Positions 15,901 to 25,393 of a stretch of 64,000 bases of DNA are shown one piece after another. The stretch is from Xanthomonas sp. DAR 80977 (lineage in GTDB: Bacteria > Pseudomonadota > Gammaproteobacteria > Xanthomonadales > Xanthomonadaceae), in assembly GCF_041240605.1 (NCBI RefSeq), contig NZ_CP162487.1, positions 434,001-498,000 of the forward strand. Reading direction: 5' to 3'. A program made the position numbers and the translations under genes. Under the pieces are notes generated by a model. That model made no database searches and was not told the DNA's origin. It saw nothing but the letters and a program-made list of their open reading frames with translations. Every line of letters begins with the position of its first letter. The first letter of the stretch is position 1.

Positions 15901-18900
15901 GCGCGTCGGGGCGGATGCTGGCGAAATCGGCGCCGGCGACGATGCGGTAGCGGCTGCTGTCGCCGCCGATCAGGCTGGTGGTGGCGAGCGGCAGCGGATT
16001 GTCGGCGTTGGCCTGCAGCGACGGGGTGTTGTGGGTGGCCGCCGGCAGCAGCGGCCCGAGCACCGGCGCGGCGGGCAGGGCCAGGGTGGCCAGGCCGAAC
16101 ACGCCGGCGTTGGACAGCTCGGTGTTGTACGCGAACATGGCGAGCAGGTAGCTCTGGTAGCTGGCCAGGTAGGTGGAATAGTCGGCGGGCGAGGTCGGCG
16201 CGCGCGGCGCCTCCGGCTGGTCGGGGTAGTCCTGGACCGGGTAGCCGTTGTCCGGCGAATAGCTGTAGATCACGCCTTCCAGCAGGCTCATCGGCAGGCC
16301 GCCGAGGTCGTGCGGCTGCTGCAGCATGTCCAGCAACTGCAGGTATTGCCCGTAGTACTGCGCGGCTTCGGCGGGGTCGCCGGGGTCGGACGACGGCGCC
16401 GGCAGCAGGCCGTCGATGCTGATGAAGGCGTTGTTGAAAGCGTTGTCGAGCAGTGCCTGGTAGGCGTTGGCCGCGCCGCTGTAGGTGCCCTGCGGGCCGC
16501 CGCCGCCGAACGGGTTGCGCAGCTGGTAGAAGCCGTCGCTGAGGCTGGCCTTGATGGTCACGCCGCCCTCGGCGCGCAGGGTCAGCGCCGGCGCGTTGCC
16601 GTTGTAGCGGAAGTCCAGCTGGTCGCGGTTGGCGCCGGAGCCGAGGTTCCAGTTGCTCATCACCCGGATCTCGCCGCCGTTGATGGCCGGATCCGGATTG
16701 CGCAGCTCGATGCCGGGGCGCGCGCGCAGGTTGGGCAGGTTGCCCAGGCGCGCCTCGAATGCGAAGCCGGGGCGTTGCACGAACCCCATCAGCGTGCCGG
16801 GGGTGCCGGCGCTGTCGTCGGCATAGCCGTAGAACTGGCGATGCGCGGCGTTGGCGCTGTCGGGAACGAACACGTAGCGGCTGAGGTAATCGGCGATCTG
16901 CGCCGGCGTGGTCGGCGCGGCCAGCGCGTTGCCGGCCAGGTCCGACCAGCTGCCGGCCAGCAATGCGCCCTGCGCGTCGTACCAGCCGGCCGGATCGATG
17001 ATGCCGTCGAAGTGCTTGAGCGGATCGGTGCTGGCGTCGGTGGTGCTCCACACCGCGTAGGCTTCCAGGCCCACTTCGCGCGCGCCGCGCACGCTGGCGC
17101 CGTTGGCCACGGTCACGTTGACCTCGCCATCGGCGAGCAGGGGCGTGCGGATCTCCACGCTGCCGCCGGACAGGCCGCCGGCGCTGCCGCCGGAGACATC
17201 CAGCACCGCCCCTGCGCCGATCGCGATGGTGCCGGCCGCGCCGGCCTGCACGTTCTGGTAGCCGTAGTCGGCGTTGAGGGTGCCGTCGTCGCGGCCGCTG
17301 CTGCCCAGCGTGATCGTGCCGCCGCGCGTGTCGGCGGCGCTGCCGCGGGCCAGCAGCTGGCCGTCGATCGCCACGCCGTGGCGGCCCCACAGCGCGATGC
17401 TGCCGCCCTGCGTGCCGGAGGCGTCGATGCTGCCGGCGATGCCGATGTTGCCGTTCGCCGCATCGCGGCCGCTGGCGTCGGCGCCGCCGTCGGCGGTCAG
17501 GGTCACCGCGTCGGCGCGCAGCGTGTTGCCGGCCGACAGCAGCAGGTTGCCGCTGCGCGCGTGCAGGTCGATGGCGCCGTCGAAGCCGCCGCCGGCCAGT
17601 TGCGCCGCGAGCGGATCCAGCGCGATCGCGCTGCCCGAGTCGAGCAGGAAGCGGCCGCCGCGGCCCTGCGCGGCGTGGCCGTCGAGGGTGCCGGGCAGGG
17701 TCACCCGGCCCTGCGCCGCCGCCAGGTTGACGCTGCCGGCATCGGCATTGCCCACGGCCGACACGACGAGGCGGGTGGAGGCATCGGCGAGCACGTCGCC
17801 GGCGCTGGCCTGCAGCGTGACCGTGCCGCCTTGGGTCGGCTTGGTGGTGTCGAAGAACGTGCTGGCCACACCGGACGCGTCCAGCGTGGCGCCATCGTGC
17901 AGGCGCACCGCGCCTTCGGTACTGTGCAGCGCGATGGCGCCGGAATTGGCGCGGATCAGCCCGTCGCTGTCGATGCTGGCGGCGACCAGGCTGACCCGCC
18001 CGCCCAGCGGCTGCGCGGCGCTGGCGCTGCCCGCGCTGCGTTGCAGGCGCAGCGCGCCGCCGGTGAGCAGGGTCTGGTCGGCGCCGGCGTCGGCCAGCAG
18101 CAGCGGCGTGCGCAGGTCCACGTCGCGCGTGCCGAAATCGAACTGGCCGCGGTCGCGCACGTACAGCGTCTGCGCCGCATCCACCGCGACCGCGCCGAAC
18201 CCGGTCAGCTGCTTGTCGCCGCCGGCGAAGGCGACCTCGCGCCCCTGCAGGTGCAGCAGGCCGCCGCCGGCCACGCTGTCGGCCGGTGCCGCGCCGGCGC
18301 CCTGGTTGGACAGGGTCAGCTGGTCCGCGCGCAGGGCGACGTCGCCGCCGTCGCCGACGAAGCGGCCGGCGCTGAGGGTGAGCGCATTGCTCACGCGCAG
18401 GTCCAGGCCGCCGGCCAGTTGCATGTCGCCGTAGCTGTGCAGGTTGACCTGTTTCGCCTGCGCGAACTGGGCCAGGCTGCCGGCGCCCAGCACCAGGCCG
18501 TCGGCCTCGCCGCTGGCCGCCTGTGCGTCCAGCCGCACGTGCCCGGCGCTGGCGTCGATGCGCTGGCCGCGCAGCAGCGCGCCGGCGTCGATCGCGCTGT
18601 CGCCGGTGGAATCCAGGCTCAGCGCCGCGCCGCCATCGAGCAGCGCACCGCTGCCGACCTGCAGCCGCGCGCGCGCCTGCGCCGCGTCCGGCACGTTGTC
18701 GCGCACGATCGTGGCCGCGCCGAGGCTGGACAGGCGCAGCAGCGCACTGTCGCCGCTGTCGCCGCCGTCCTCGCCGATCAGCAGCGTCGTGGCCGCGCGA
18801 TCGCCGCTGCCGCCCTGCGCCTGCAGCACGCTGCCGGCGTCCACGCGCACGCCGCTGTCGGCATCGGTGGCGTCGCCGGCAGCGGCCAGCAGCAGTTCCG

Positions 18901-21900
18901 GCGCGCGCAGCGCGCTGCCGGCATCGTTGCTGACCCGCAGGCGCTGCGCGCTCACATGCAGGCGCGTGCCGTCGGCGCTCTGCTCGCGGGTGCCGCCGAG
19001 CAGCAGGCTGCCGGCGTTCATCGCATTGAGCGCGCTCGCCTCCACGCCGACGTAGCCGGCCGTGGCGGTCTGGCCGGCGCCGAGCACCTGCAGCGCGTGC
19101 GCGGCGATGTCGATCTGCGCGGCGTTGCCGCCGCTGGCCGCGGCGGTGTTCAGCGTCGCGCCCAGGCGCAGCGCGTCGCCGGCGGCCAGGACCAGTTGCC
19201 CACCGTCGCGCGGCAGTTGCGGCGTCGCGTTGCCCTGGCTGGCCGCCTGTGCGGCGAAGAACGCATTGGCGCCGGTGCGGGTGTATTCCGAGTACAGGCC
19301 CCAGGTCGCCGCCGACTGCACCTCGAACAGCTGGCTGCGCGCGCTGCGGGTGCCGCTCAGGGTATCGACCAGGTAGCCGGCGACCACCGCGGTGCCGTCG
19401 GCCGCGACCAGGTTCTGCGCGGCGGTGGCGTCGGCGCTGCCGCTGCGCGCGACCACCCGGTAGGCGCCGGGCAGGGTGGCGTACTTGGCCGGCAGCAGCG
19501 TGTAGTCGCCGTCGGCCAGGCCGGGCACGCCGCTCAGATGCACGGCGCTGCCGAGCGCGGGCGTGCCGCCCTTCTGCTCGAACGCCGCGTCGCTGGCGGC
19601 GACCGGCGCCTGTACCCCGGGCACGATCGCGTAGACGGTGCGGCCGTCCGCGTACAGCGGGACCTGGGTGGCGCTGCCGCTGGCATAGCTGGTGTTGGTC
19701 GAGGACAGCAGGTCGCGGCTGCCGCCGGTGCCGGGCACCCATTCGCTGGCCTGCAGGTCGCCGCCGCCGGACAGGTCCACGCGCGCGCCGGGCGCCAGCG
19801 CGACGCTGTCGGCGTCCAGCCGGATCTGCTTCTGCGGCGGCGCGCTCAGCGCGGTGCTGCTGCCTTGCGCGCTGCCGTCGTAGCGCCATTGCGCGCCGTC
19901 CACGGTGCTGCCGTACGGCAAGGTCGCGCCTTCCAGCGACACCGAGGTGAGGCTGCCGGCGCCGAGGCTGACCTCCAGGGTCGGGGTCAACGTGCGATTG
20001 CCGAACACCGCGCGCGCGGCCGCGTCGTCGAGCGCGCCGACCCCGAGCAGCAACTGCCCGCTCGGCGCGCGCAGGCGTCCGTCCTGGGCGATGCGGGTCG
20101 CATCCAGCGCCAGCGTGCCGCCGGCCGACAGCGGCAGCGCCGGCAGCTCGCCCTGCGCCTCGATGCGGATGCGGGTGTCGGCGCGGCTGCCGTCGCTGCC
20201 CAATGCGCCGAGCGCGCGCACCAGGAAGGTCTCGCCGCTGGCCGGATACAGCTGCGCGGCGTTGAACGTCAGATTGCCGGCGGTCAGCAGTTCGCCGGCG
20301 CGCGGCGTGGCGATGCCGTTGGCGTCGAGCAGGTAGGCATAGGCGGCGGGCGTGTGGAAACGCAGCGCGCCGCTGCTGGACAGGCGTGCCTCGCCGACGC
20401 CGTCCAGCGCGAACTGGCCGCCGAGATCGATCTGTGCGGCGTTCACCGTCAGCGTGGTCGCGCCGGGCGCCTGCGGTTCGGCCAGCACGGCCGCCGGGCT
20501 GGTCGGCGACTGCCAGCCGTTGAGGCCGACGTAGGCGGCGCTCAGGCTGACCTGGCCACTGTCGGCGAGGCTGCCGAACCCGGTCGCGTCCTCCGCCAGC
20601 AGCGCGTAGCGCGGCGCGTTGAACAGCAGCGCGCGCGACAGCGACAGGTCGACGTCGCCGGCGAAACCGACCGGCACCTGCGCACGCAAGTTGCCGGTCG
20701 GCGCCTGGTCGCCGACCAGCAGGGTGTCGATGCCGCTGCCGTGCAGGCGGTCGGCGGCGAAGTACAGCGGGCCGGGCGTGGCGGTGGCGCCGGGCAACGG
20801 CGCATCCGGCTGCGCGCCCTGCGGCAGGCGGCTGTCGTGCTGGGTGAAGATCACGCCGCTGGGACCGGCGAGCAGTTGGTTGCTGCCTTCGGCCAGCTTC
20901 AGCGGCAGCAGCGCCAGGGTACCGCCGCGGTCCTGCGCGCTGCCGCCGCCGGCGCGGATGCTGCCGTCGAAATACAGGCCGGTGCTGGCGGCCAGGTCCA
21001 GGCGTCCGCCGGCGCTGCCCACGGTCTGCGCCTGCAGCGTGTCGCCGCCGCCGATGAGGGCGTTGCCGCTGGGCAGGTCGAGCACGGCGCTGGTGCCGGA
21101 CAGGTCCAGCTGCGCGCCGGCGGCGACCACGATCGCGCCGCTGTCGTTGCTGAGGGTGATGTGGCCGCCGTCGAGCACGCGCCCGCTGCGTGGCCGCAGC
21201 AGGCCGCTGGCGCCGGGTTGCAGGGCGGCCTGCGGGTCGAGCAGGGCGATGCCGGAGACGTCCAGGCGGCTGTCGGCGCCCAGCCATACCGCCTTGCCCG
21301 GCGCCGCATGGGCCTGGCCGCGGTCCACCGCCGGCGCCGCGGACAGGCCGTAGCTGGCCGAGGTGTCGCCGGACACGGCGATGCTGCCGCCCTGCGCCTG
21401 GATGCCGCCCAGTATCGCGACCTGGCCGCGCCCGCCGATGCGCACGTTGGCGCCCGGATCCAGCAGCAGCTGCGCGCCTGCGTCGAGCAGCACGCGGCCG
21501 CTGGCGCCGCTCAGGCTGGGATCGCCGGCGACGCGGCCGAGAAAATCGCCGCCGCGCAGCGCGAAATCGGTGGCGGGGCGGTAGAACGGATCCAGTTGGC
21601 CGAGCGTGGCGTAGCCGTTGCCGCCGGCCTGCGCCGCGCCGGCGACCACCGCACTGCCGCTGGCGGCGCCGCGCAGCGCCTGCAGGTTCGGGAGCAGGTT
21701 GCGCTGGCTCACCCGCAGCTCGGTGCCGGCGACAATGGTGGCGTCCTGTTCTGCGGCCAGGTCGTAGCCGCCGAAGCTGTTGTCGGCAAAGAAACCCGCA
21801 TCCAGGTGCAGTACGCGCGCATCGCCCGGCGCGCTGCCGCCGATCTGCACGCCGAAGGCGCGCAGGCTCAGCGTGCCGCCGCCGGCGAAGTTGTCCGCGC

Positions 21901-24900
21901 GCAGGCTGGCCGGGTCGAACTGCAGCAGCCCGGCGCCGGCGGCCACCGGCAGGTCGGCGGTGTAGGTGGGCGCGCCGGGATTCTCGTTGGACGGACGCAC
22001 GTAGGTATGCAGCGCGATGTCGCCGCCATGGCCGAGCGGCCGGCCGTCGCGCATCGCCAGCGCGCCGTCGGCATCGACGTAGCCGCCGCCGGAGGCGTCG
22101 AGCACGGCGCCGGTCGCGATCAGCAGCGAGGCGCTCTGGTCGCTGTTCTGGCCGGTGGCCGCGTCGGTGAGCCGGGCCTGCAGCGCGTCGAGGGCGATGC
22201 TGCCGCCATCGACGAAGGCGCTGCCCTGCGCTTCGGTGCCGAAGCGGCGGTCGTCGTTGATCCAGCGCCCGCTCACGTCCAGCCGTGCGTCCGCACCGAG
22301 CAGCAGGTCGCCGTGGCCGAGCGACTGCTGGGTGTTGCCGGCTTGCCGCGGATCCTGCGCGTAGGCGAAGCCGCCGCTGCTCTGCAGCGCGATCTTGCCG
22401 GCATGCGCGGTCAGCGTGCCGTCGATCTCCAGGCGCTGCGCCTGCAGCGACATCGTGCCGCCGTCGGCGACCTGCAGCGCCGCGCCGGCGGCGACCTCGA
22501 TCACCGGCGCGTTGCCGATCGCCAGCGTCTGCAATCCGCTGCCGTTCACCATGCGCGTGGACAGCTGCGACCAGAACAGCGGATTGTCGCGGTCCTGCGC
22601 CGGGGCCGCGCTGCCCGGCAGCGCATCGGCGCGCGTCTCGAGCGTCAGCCCCTGCGGCAGCGCCGTGGCGTCGTCGACGATGCGCCAGCTGCGTTGCTCG
22701 CGGCCGATGTCGCCGTTGACCGACAGGCCGATCGTCGCGTTGTACAGGCCCACATCGCTGTCGATGCGCAGCGCGCCGCCCTGCGGCAGGGTGCCGTTGG
22801 CGATCTGGTAGCGCCCGGCGAGCGCCTGCGCGGACAGGTCGCCGGCGAGCAGCGCCACGCCCGGTTGCTGGCCGCTGCCGCTGGCATGGCGGCCGAGTTC
22901 GATGTTCAGCGCACCGGCATCGCCGCCCTGCAGATAATCGCTCTCGTAATAGCGGCGGCTGCCCAGCAGCGGGTTGGCGAACTGTTCGCTCACGCCCCAG
23001 CGGATGTGCGCGACGGTCTGCGTGCCGGCCACGCCCAGGTAGCGCAGCGACGGATCGGCGCTGGCCAGGTCGTACAGGCGGCCGTCGGCGCCGAGCAGGC
23101 GCGGCGTCTCGACCATGCCGCCGAGCATGTGCACGTAGCCGCCATCCATGTTCACCTGCGCGCCGGGCGCGATCACCAGGTCGCGCGCGCCGATGTTGAT
23201 GGTGCCGCCGTCGAGCAGCATCTCGTCGATCGTGCGCGGCACCTGGTCGACGTAGCCCTGCGCGTTGAGCAGCGGGCTGCCGACCCAGGCCTGGCCGTCC
23301 TCGCGCACGCCGCTGGCGCGGCGATCGAACTGCAGCGCCTGGCGGAACAGCGCGCCGTCGCGCTGCAGCGGCGCATCGGCCAGTTCGTTCTGGCCCACGC
23401 GCGGGATCTGCACCAGGTTGCTGCTCATTGCCTGTTGCACATCGGCGATGCCGGACACGTCGAGCCGCGCGCCGCTGTCGATCAGCAGCCGGTTGTTGAG
23501 CTGGGCACGCCCCTGCAGCCGGCTGGTCTCGCTGCCCAGGCCGATCAGGTTCACGGTACCGCCCGGGGCGAAGGTGAGCGACTGATCGCGCAACTGCACC
23601 TGGGCGCCGGCCAGGACCATCGTCGGGCCGACGAAGGCCAGGTCGGCGGCGTTGCTGGAGGTGGTGGTCTCGCCATCGTGCTCGGGCAGGATGGCGGTGA
23701 CCGAGCCGGGCGCCAGCTCCAGCGCCCCGCCCCGGTAGTTGGCCAGCGCGTCGCCGCCGACCAGGGCCTCCTGGTTGATCGCCAGCAGCATCGCGCTGCC
23801 CGGGCGGCTGATGCTGGTGCTGGCCTGGACCAGGCCGCGCTGCTGCACGCTGTAGCCGGCCAGGGTCGCGTTGCCGCGGGTGGCGGCGACGATGCCGCTG
23901 TTGTCCAGCGTGCCGATCGCGGAGCGGTCGCCGGTCGGCGAGAAGAAGCCGCTGAAGCCCAGCGGCATGCTGTTGCCGCTGCTGGTCCCCAGCAGCTGCT
24001 GCAATTCCTGCGACTGACGCAGGCCCAGCACCGCCGCCAGCATCGCCTGCCCGTCCTGCGCGGTCACCGTGCCGGCGTTGCTGACGTTCGGCGCGGCGAT
24101 CAGGGTATAGCCCTGGCTGCCGCTGGCGATGCGCGCGCCGCTGTCGATGCGGATGTCGCCCGGGGTCTGCCCGGCGGCCATGCTGTCCAGCCCGGTCAGC
24201 ACCGTGCCGCTCTGCCCGGTTGCGCCGAACAGGCCGCGGGCCAGGAAGGTCTGGTCGCTGAGCGCGCGGTTGGCGTCGAACAGGTCCAGCGACGACACCA
24301 GCAGCGAATGCACGTTGACCTGGCTGGCGCCGCCGAACAGCACGCCGTTGCGGTTGAGCAGGTAGACCTGGCCCGGCGCCTGGATGCTGCCCAGGATCCT
24401 GCTCGGCGCCGCGCTCGGGTCGTTGACCCGGTTCAGCGCGATCCACTGCGCCGCGTCGCTGCCGCCGGCCGACTGGTCGAACTGCAGCACGGTGCGGCTG
24501 CCGACGTTGAACGTCTCCCAGTTGAGGATCGCCTTCTTCTGGGTCTGCTGGATGGTGACCTGGGTGGTGCCGCCGACCACCTGTTGGGTCGGCGCGCGCG
24601 CGCCCAGCCACACGTTGCGCTGGCCCAGGCGCGGATCGTCGCTGCGCACCGCGCCGGGATCGATGATGGCGCCGTCGGGCAACTGCAGGCCGCCCTTGCC
24701 CAGGCCATCGGGGACCATGCCGGCTTGCGCGGCCTGCGCCGCGGCGCGCGCGGCGGCCTGGGTCGCGTCCAGGGCCTGGCGCGCCTGCGCGGCGCGCTGG
24801 AACGCCTGCAGCGAGGTCTGCGCCAGCTTGCTCGCCGCCGCCGACTGCAATCCTTGTTGCTGCGCGGCGGCGGCCGCCTGCGCGCCCGGATCGGCGCCGC

Positions 24901-25015
24901 GGCGCACGAACGGACTGCTCTGCGCCTGGCTGCGGCCGACCAGGGCGGCCGAGATCGCCACGCTGAGCAGCAGCAGGCGAAGGGGACGGCGGGTGCGGCG
25001 GCGGTTGCGGGGCAT
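12971..25015 (-). CDS. Giant filamentous-haemagglutinin-like TpsA exoprotein
   Basis: 4014 residues from ATG 25015 (24 bases after the upstream stop). The N-terminus is a basic signal peptide ending near SQAQ31. Residues of about 110-260 form the TPS secretion domain (AILNWETFNVG, LLNRNGVLFGGASQVNVHSL). Thereafter comes a very long beta-helix of glycine/alanine-rich repeats; from about 2650 the sequence changes to a DUF3739-type region with repeated AGRDI units. One RGD occurs in GGPRGDDAIRW. The only cysteines I saw are C3873, C3879, C4003 and C4010. It would be exported by the TpsB of the same operon as a surface or released adhesin. The operon also encodes a TonB/ExbBD set. Long open frames on the other strand are codon-bias shadows. 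Confidence 0.93.
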   Translation of the reverse strand: MPRNRRRTRRPLRLLLLSVAISAALVGRSQAQSSPFVRRGADPGAQAAAAAQQQGLQSAAASKLAQTSLQAFQRAAQARQALDATQAAARAAAQAAQAGMVPDGLGKGGLQLPDGAIIDPGAVRSDDPRLGQRNVWLGARAPTQQVVGGTTQVTIQQTQKKAILNWETFNVGSRTVLQFDQSAGGSDAAQWIALNRVNDPSAAPSRILGSIQAPGQVYLLNRNGVLFGGASQVNVHSLLVSSLDLFDANRALSDQTFLARGLFGATGQSGTVLTGLDSMAAGQTPGDIRIDSGARIASGSQGYTLIAAPNVSNAGTVTAQDGQAMLAAVLGLRQSQELQQLLGTSSGNSMPLGFSGFFSPTGDRSAIGTLDNSGIVAATRGNATLAGYSVQQRGLVQASTSISRPGSAMLLAINQEALVGGDALANYRGGALELAPGSVTAILPEHDGETTTSSNAADLAFVGPTMVLAGAQVQLRDQSLTFAPGGTVNLIGLGSETSRLQGRAQLNNRLLIDSGARLDVSGIADVQQAMSSNLVQIPRVGQNELADAPLQRDGALFRQALQFDRRASGVREDGQAWVGSPLLNAQGYVDQVPRTIDEMLLDGGTINIGARDLVIAPGAQVNMDGGYVHMLGGMVETPRLLGADGRLYDLASADPSLRYLGVAGTQTVAHIRWGVSEQFANPLLGSRRYYESDYLQGGDAGALNIELGRHASGSGQQPGVALLAGDLSAQALAGRYQIANGTLPQGGALRIDSDVGLYNATIGLSVNGDIGREQRSWRIVDDATALPQGLTLETRADALPGSAAPAQDRDNPLFWSQLSTRMVNGSGLQTLAIGNAPVIEVAAGAALQVADGGTMSLQAQRLEIDGTLTAHAGKIALQSSGGFAYAQDPRQAGNTQQSLGHGDLLLGADARLDVSGRWINDDRRFGTEAQGSAFVDGGSIALDALQARLTDAATGQNSDQSASLLIATGAVLDASGGGYVDADGALAMRDGRPLGHGGDIALHTYVRPSNENPGAPTYTADLPVAAGAGLLQFDPASLRADNFAGGGTLSLRAFGVQIGGSAPGDARVLHLDAGFFADNSFGGYDLAAEQDATIVAGTELRVSQRNLLPNLQALRGAASGSAVVAGAAQAGGNGYATLGQLDPFYRPATDFALRGGDFLGRVAGDPSLSGASGRVLLDAGAQLLLDPGANVRIGGRGQVAILGGIQAQGGSIAVSGDTSASYGLSAAPAVDRGQAHAAPGKAVWLGADSRLDVSGIALLDPQAALQPGASGLLRPRSGRVLDGGHITLSNDSGAIVVAAGAQLDLSGTSAVLDLPSGNALIGGGDTLQAQTVGSAGGRLDLAASTGLYFDGSIRAGGGSAQDRGGTLALLPLKLAEGSNQLLAGPSGVIFTQHDSRLPQGAQPDAPLPGATATPGPLYFAADRLHGSGIDTLLVGDQAPTGNLRAQVPVGFAGDVDLSLSRALLFNAPRYALLAEDATGFGSLADSGQVSLSAAYVGLNGWQSPTSPAAVLAEPQAPGATTLTVNAAQIDLGGQFALDGVGEARLSSSGALRFHTPAAYAYLLDANGIATPRAGELLTAGNLTFNAAQLYPASGETFLVRALGALGSDGSRADTRIRIEAQGELPALPLSAGGTLALDATRIAQDGRLRAPSGQLLLGVGALDDAAARAVFGNRTLTPTLEVSLGAGSLTSVSLEGATLPYGSTVDGAQWRYDGSAQGSSTALSAPPQKQIRLDADSVALAPGARVDLSGGGDLQASEWVPGTGGSRDLLSSTNTSYASGSATQVPLYADGRTVYAIVPGVQAPVAASDAAFEQKGGTPALGSAVHLSGVPGLADGDYTLLPAKYATLPGAYRVVARSGSADATAAQNLVAADGTAVVAGYLVDTLSGTRSARSQLFEVQSAATWGLYSEYTRTGANAFFAAQAASQGNATPQLPRDGGQLVLAAGDALRLGATLNTAAASGGNAAQIDIAAHALQVLGAGQTATAGYVGVEASALNAMNAGSLLLGGTREQSADGTRLHVSAQRLRVSNDAGSALRAPELLLAAAGDATDADSGVRVDAGSVLQAQGGSGDRAATTLLIGEDGGDSGDSALLRLSSLGAATIVRDNVPDAAQARARLQVGSGALLDGGAALSLDSTGDSAIDAGALLRGQRIDASAGHVRLDAQAASGEADGLVLGAGSLAQFAQAKQVNLHSYGDMQLAGGLDLRVSNALTLSAGRFVGDGGDVALRADQLTLSNQGAGAAPADSVAGGGLLHLQGREVAFAGGDKQLTGFGAVAVDAAQTLYVRDRGQFDFGTRDVDLRTPLLLADAGADQTLLTGGALRLQRSAGSASAAQPLGGRVSLVAASIDSDGLIRANSGAIALHSTEGAVRLHDGATLDASGVASTFFDTTKPTQGGTVTLQASAGDVLADASTRLVVSAVGNADAGSVNLAAAQGRVTLPGTLDGHAAQGRGGRFLLDSGSAIALDPLAAQLAGGGFDGAIDLHARSGNLLLSAGNTLRADAVTLTADGGADASGRDAANGNIGIAGSIDASGTQGGSIALWGRHGVAIDGQLLARGSAADTRGGTITLGSSGRDDGTLNADYGYQNVQAGAAGTIAIGAGAVLDVSGGSAGGLSGGSVEIRTPLLADGEVNVTVANGASVRGAREVGLEAYAVWSTTDASTDPLKHFDGIIDPAGWYDAQGALLAGSWSDLAGNALAAPTTPAQIADYLSRYVFVPDSANAAHRQFYGYADDSAGTPGTLMGFVQRPGFAFEARLGNLPNLRARPGIELRNPDPAINGGEIRVMSNWNLGSGANRDQLDFRYNGNAPALTLRAEGGVTIKASLSDGFYQLRNPFGGGGPQGTYSGAANAYQALLDNAFNNAFISIDGLLPAPSSDPGDPAEAAQYYGQYLQLLDMLQQPHDLGGLPMSLLEGVIYSYSPDNGYPVQDYPDQPEAPRAPTSPADYSTYLASYQSYLLAMFAYNTELSNAGVFGLATLALPAAPVLGPLLPAATHNTPSLQANADNPLPLATTSLIGGDSSRYRIVAGADFASIRPDALRAGSDADVVLDGHQRYQESGKKDVLLPTVVRTGTGSIQIAAARDLRFADADAPASIYSAGQPAAGSEADSDIRIVRSDAASRSADQVVSAQANAEAAGDLLLQAGRDILGNRQVFDRDGSRTGVAGNYVGQSWWQWLQVGNPTGADGVTPSAGLINYGGFAQGVLSSGGDVAVQAGRDIRELSVSLPTSYRLTAQGRQTYGGGDLQVDAGRDVLGGDYFVARGQGRLDAGGKLGSAFTLSGEGYSGSATPLQVSSAVDPVFALQDGQWTIHAGGDASLGAIVNPGYVLSSGGVAALLGDSTRASTDYGSASAIAVDSLNGDIRLGTLKLPAVLFGNGARDASRGSDSLILNDGVFDNVLPARVEAVAHAGSLQFETGGRLYPSAQGQLEAMAQGDIRLFNDSLVAGKSKLQLAMLDETGNYDGNDNPAGSGVQLGLHQHDTQPVRLYSRDGDVASGYAADGFMLNPLTLQLPKPADIRAGRDIVNLDLRAQNYRASDVTRVQAGRDISYTPILGGPRGDDAIRWGWMALAGPGTFEVEAGRNLGPLTSAEEAMKGLQVNVISRDAGGIRTTSGADLVVRYGVANGEDADALAALYLDPGSAQSTATYRQWLLAFVRQHAQDASASAPSAQHAAATQDTPTSAEAWRQFTQLPSATRRLLSERVFLDVLKQVGEGYANPASPDFQKYARGYAAIEALFPSRLGYTRNNLEGGANGAAARSATGTLDMRGSTLQTQAGGDIRILGPGGGLQVGSVLAPPVVTDAQGNVLIGPAQQGILAMGQGDIGVFTDASVLLAQSRIFTQRGGDLLLWSSNGDINAGKGSKTSAERARARYLCDQDQYCVLDASGQVSGAGIATLRLSADDPRGNAVLVAPRGTVDAGDAGIRASGNLIVASQFVANADNIQVQGDTVGVGTARNVDGGALSAASNAAAAVTDAVGDLAARGTSTPREAPSVITVQVLGFGDCKVDDPRCQPGP

Positions 25016-25039
25016 GGCGGCGATCTCGGTAGCGGCGCG

Positions 25040-25393
25040 TCAGCGCGCCGGAGCGAACGGAGTGGGGAGGTAGCGCGGCTGCGGCCGCTGCGGCAGCAGC
25101 GAGCGGCCGTAGGCATCGCCGTAGCGCTGGCGCAGCGCGGCCGGCGTGGGCTGCCCGCGCTGCAGCGGATCCAGCGTGGCCGCGGCGGCGGCCAGCGGCA
25201 CGGCGCCGGGGCGGGCATTGGCCGCGGCGGCGCGCAGCGTCTGGTTGAGGCAGTCCAGGTGGCCGGCGACGTCTTCGCCGACCCGCACCTGCACGCACGG
25301 CGCGGTCGCCGGCGGCGTGGCCGGCGCGGCGCGCGCGTGCAGCGCCAGCGCGGCCAGCGCGAGCGATGCAAGCGCGGCGCCGCCGCGGTTCAT
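25040..25393 (-). CDS. Small exported protein of the TPS operon
   Basis: 117 residues from ATG 25393, overlapping the previous stop by ATGA, so translationally coupled. Signal peptide about 1-22 (LALAALALHARA). The mature part has two cysteines (APCVQVRVGEDVAGHLDCLN) that could form a disulfide, then an alanine-rich segment and a basic, proline-rich C-terminus (RSLLPQRPQPRYLPTPFAPAR). No family recognised. Its place directly before the giant exoprotein gene suggests a periplasmic helper for its export or folding. Confidence 0.75.
   Translation of the reverse strand: MNRGGAALASLALAALALHARAAPATPPATAPCVQVRVGEDVAGHLDCLNQTLRAAAANARPGAVPLAAAAATLDPLQRGQPTPAALRQRYGDAYGRSLLPQRPQPRYLPTPFAPAR

Noticed and set aside
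12900..25298. Alternative 4132-codon minus-strand frame overlapping tpsA
   Set aside because: Arg/Pro/Gly-rich translation without a signal peptide or TPS domain; the frame with the haemagglutinin motifs is the real one.
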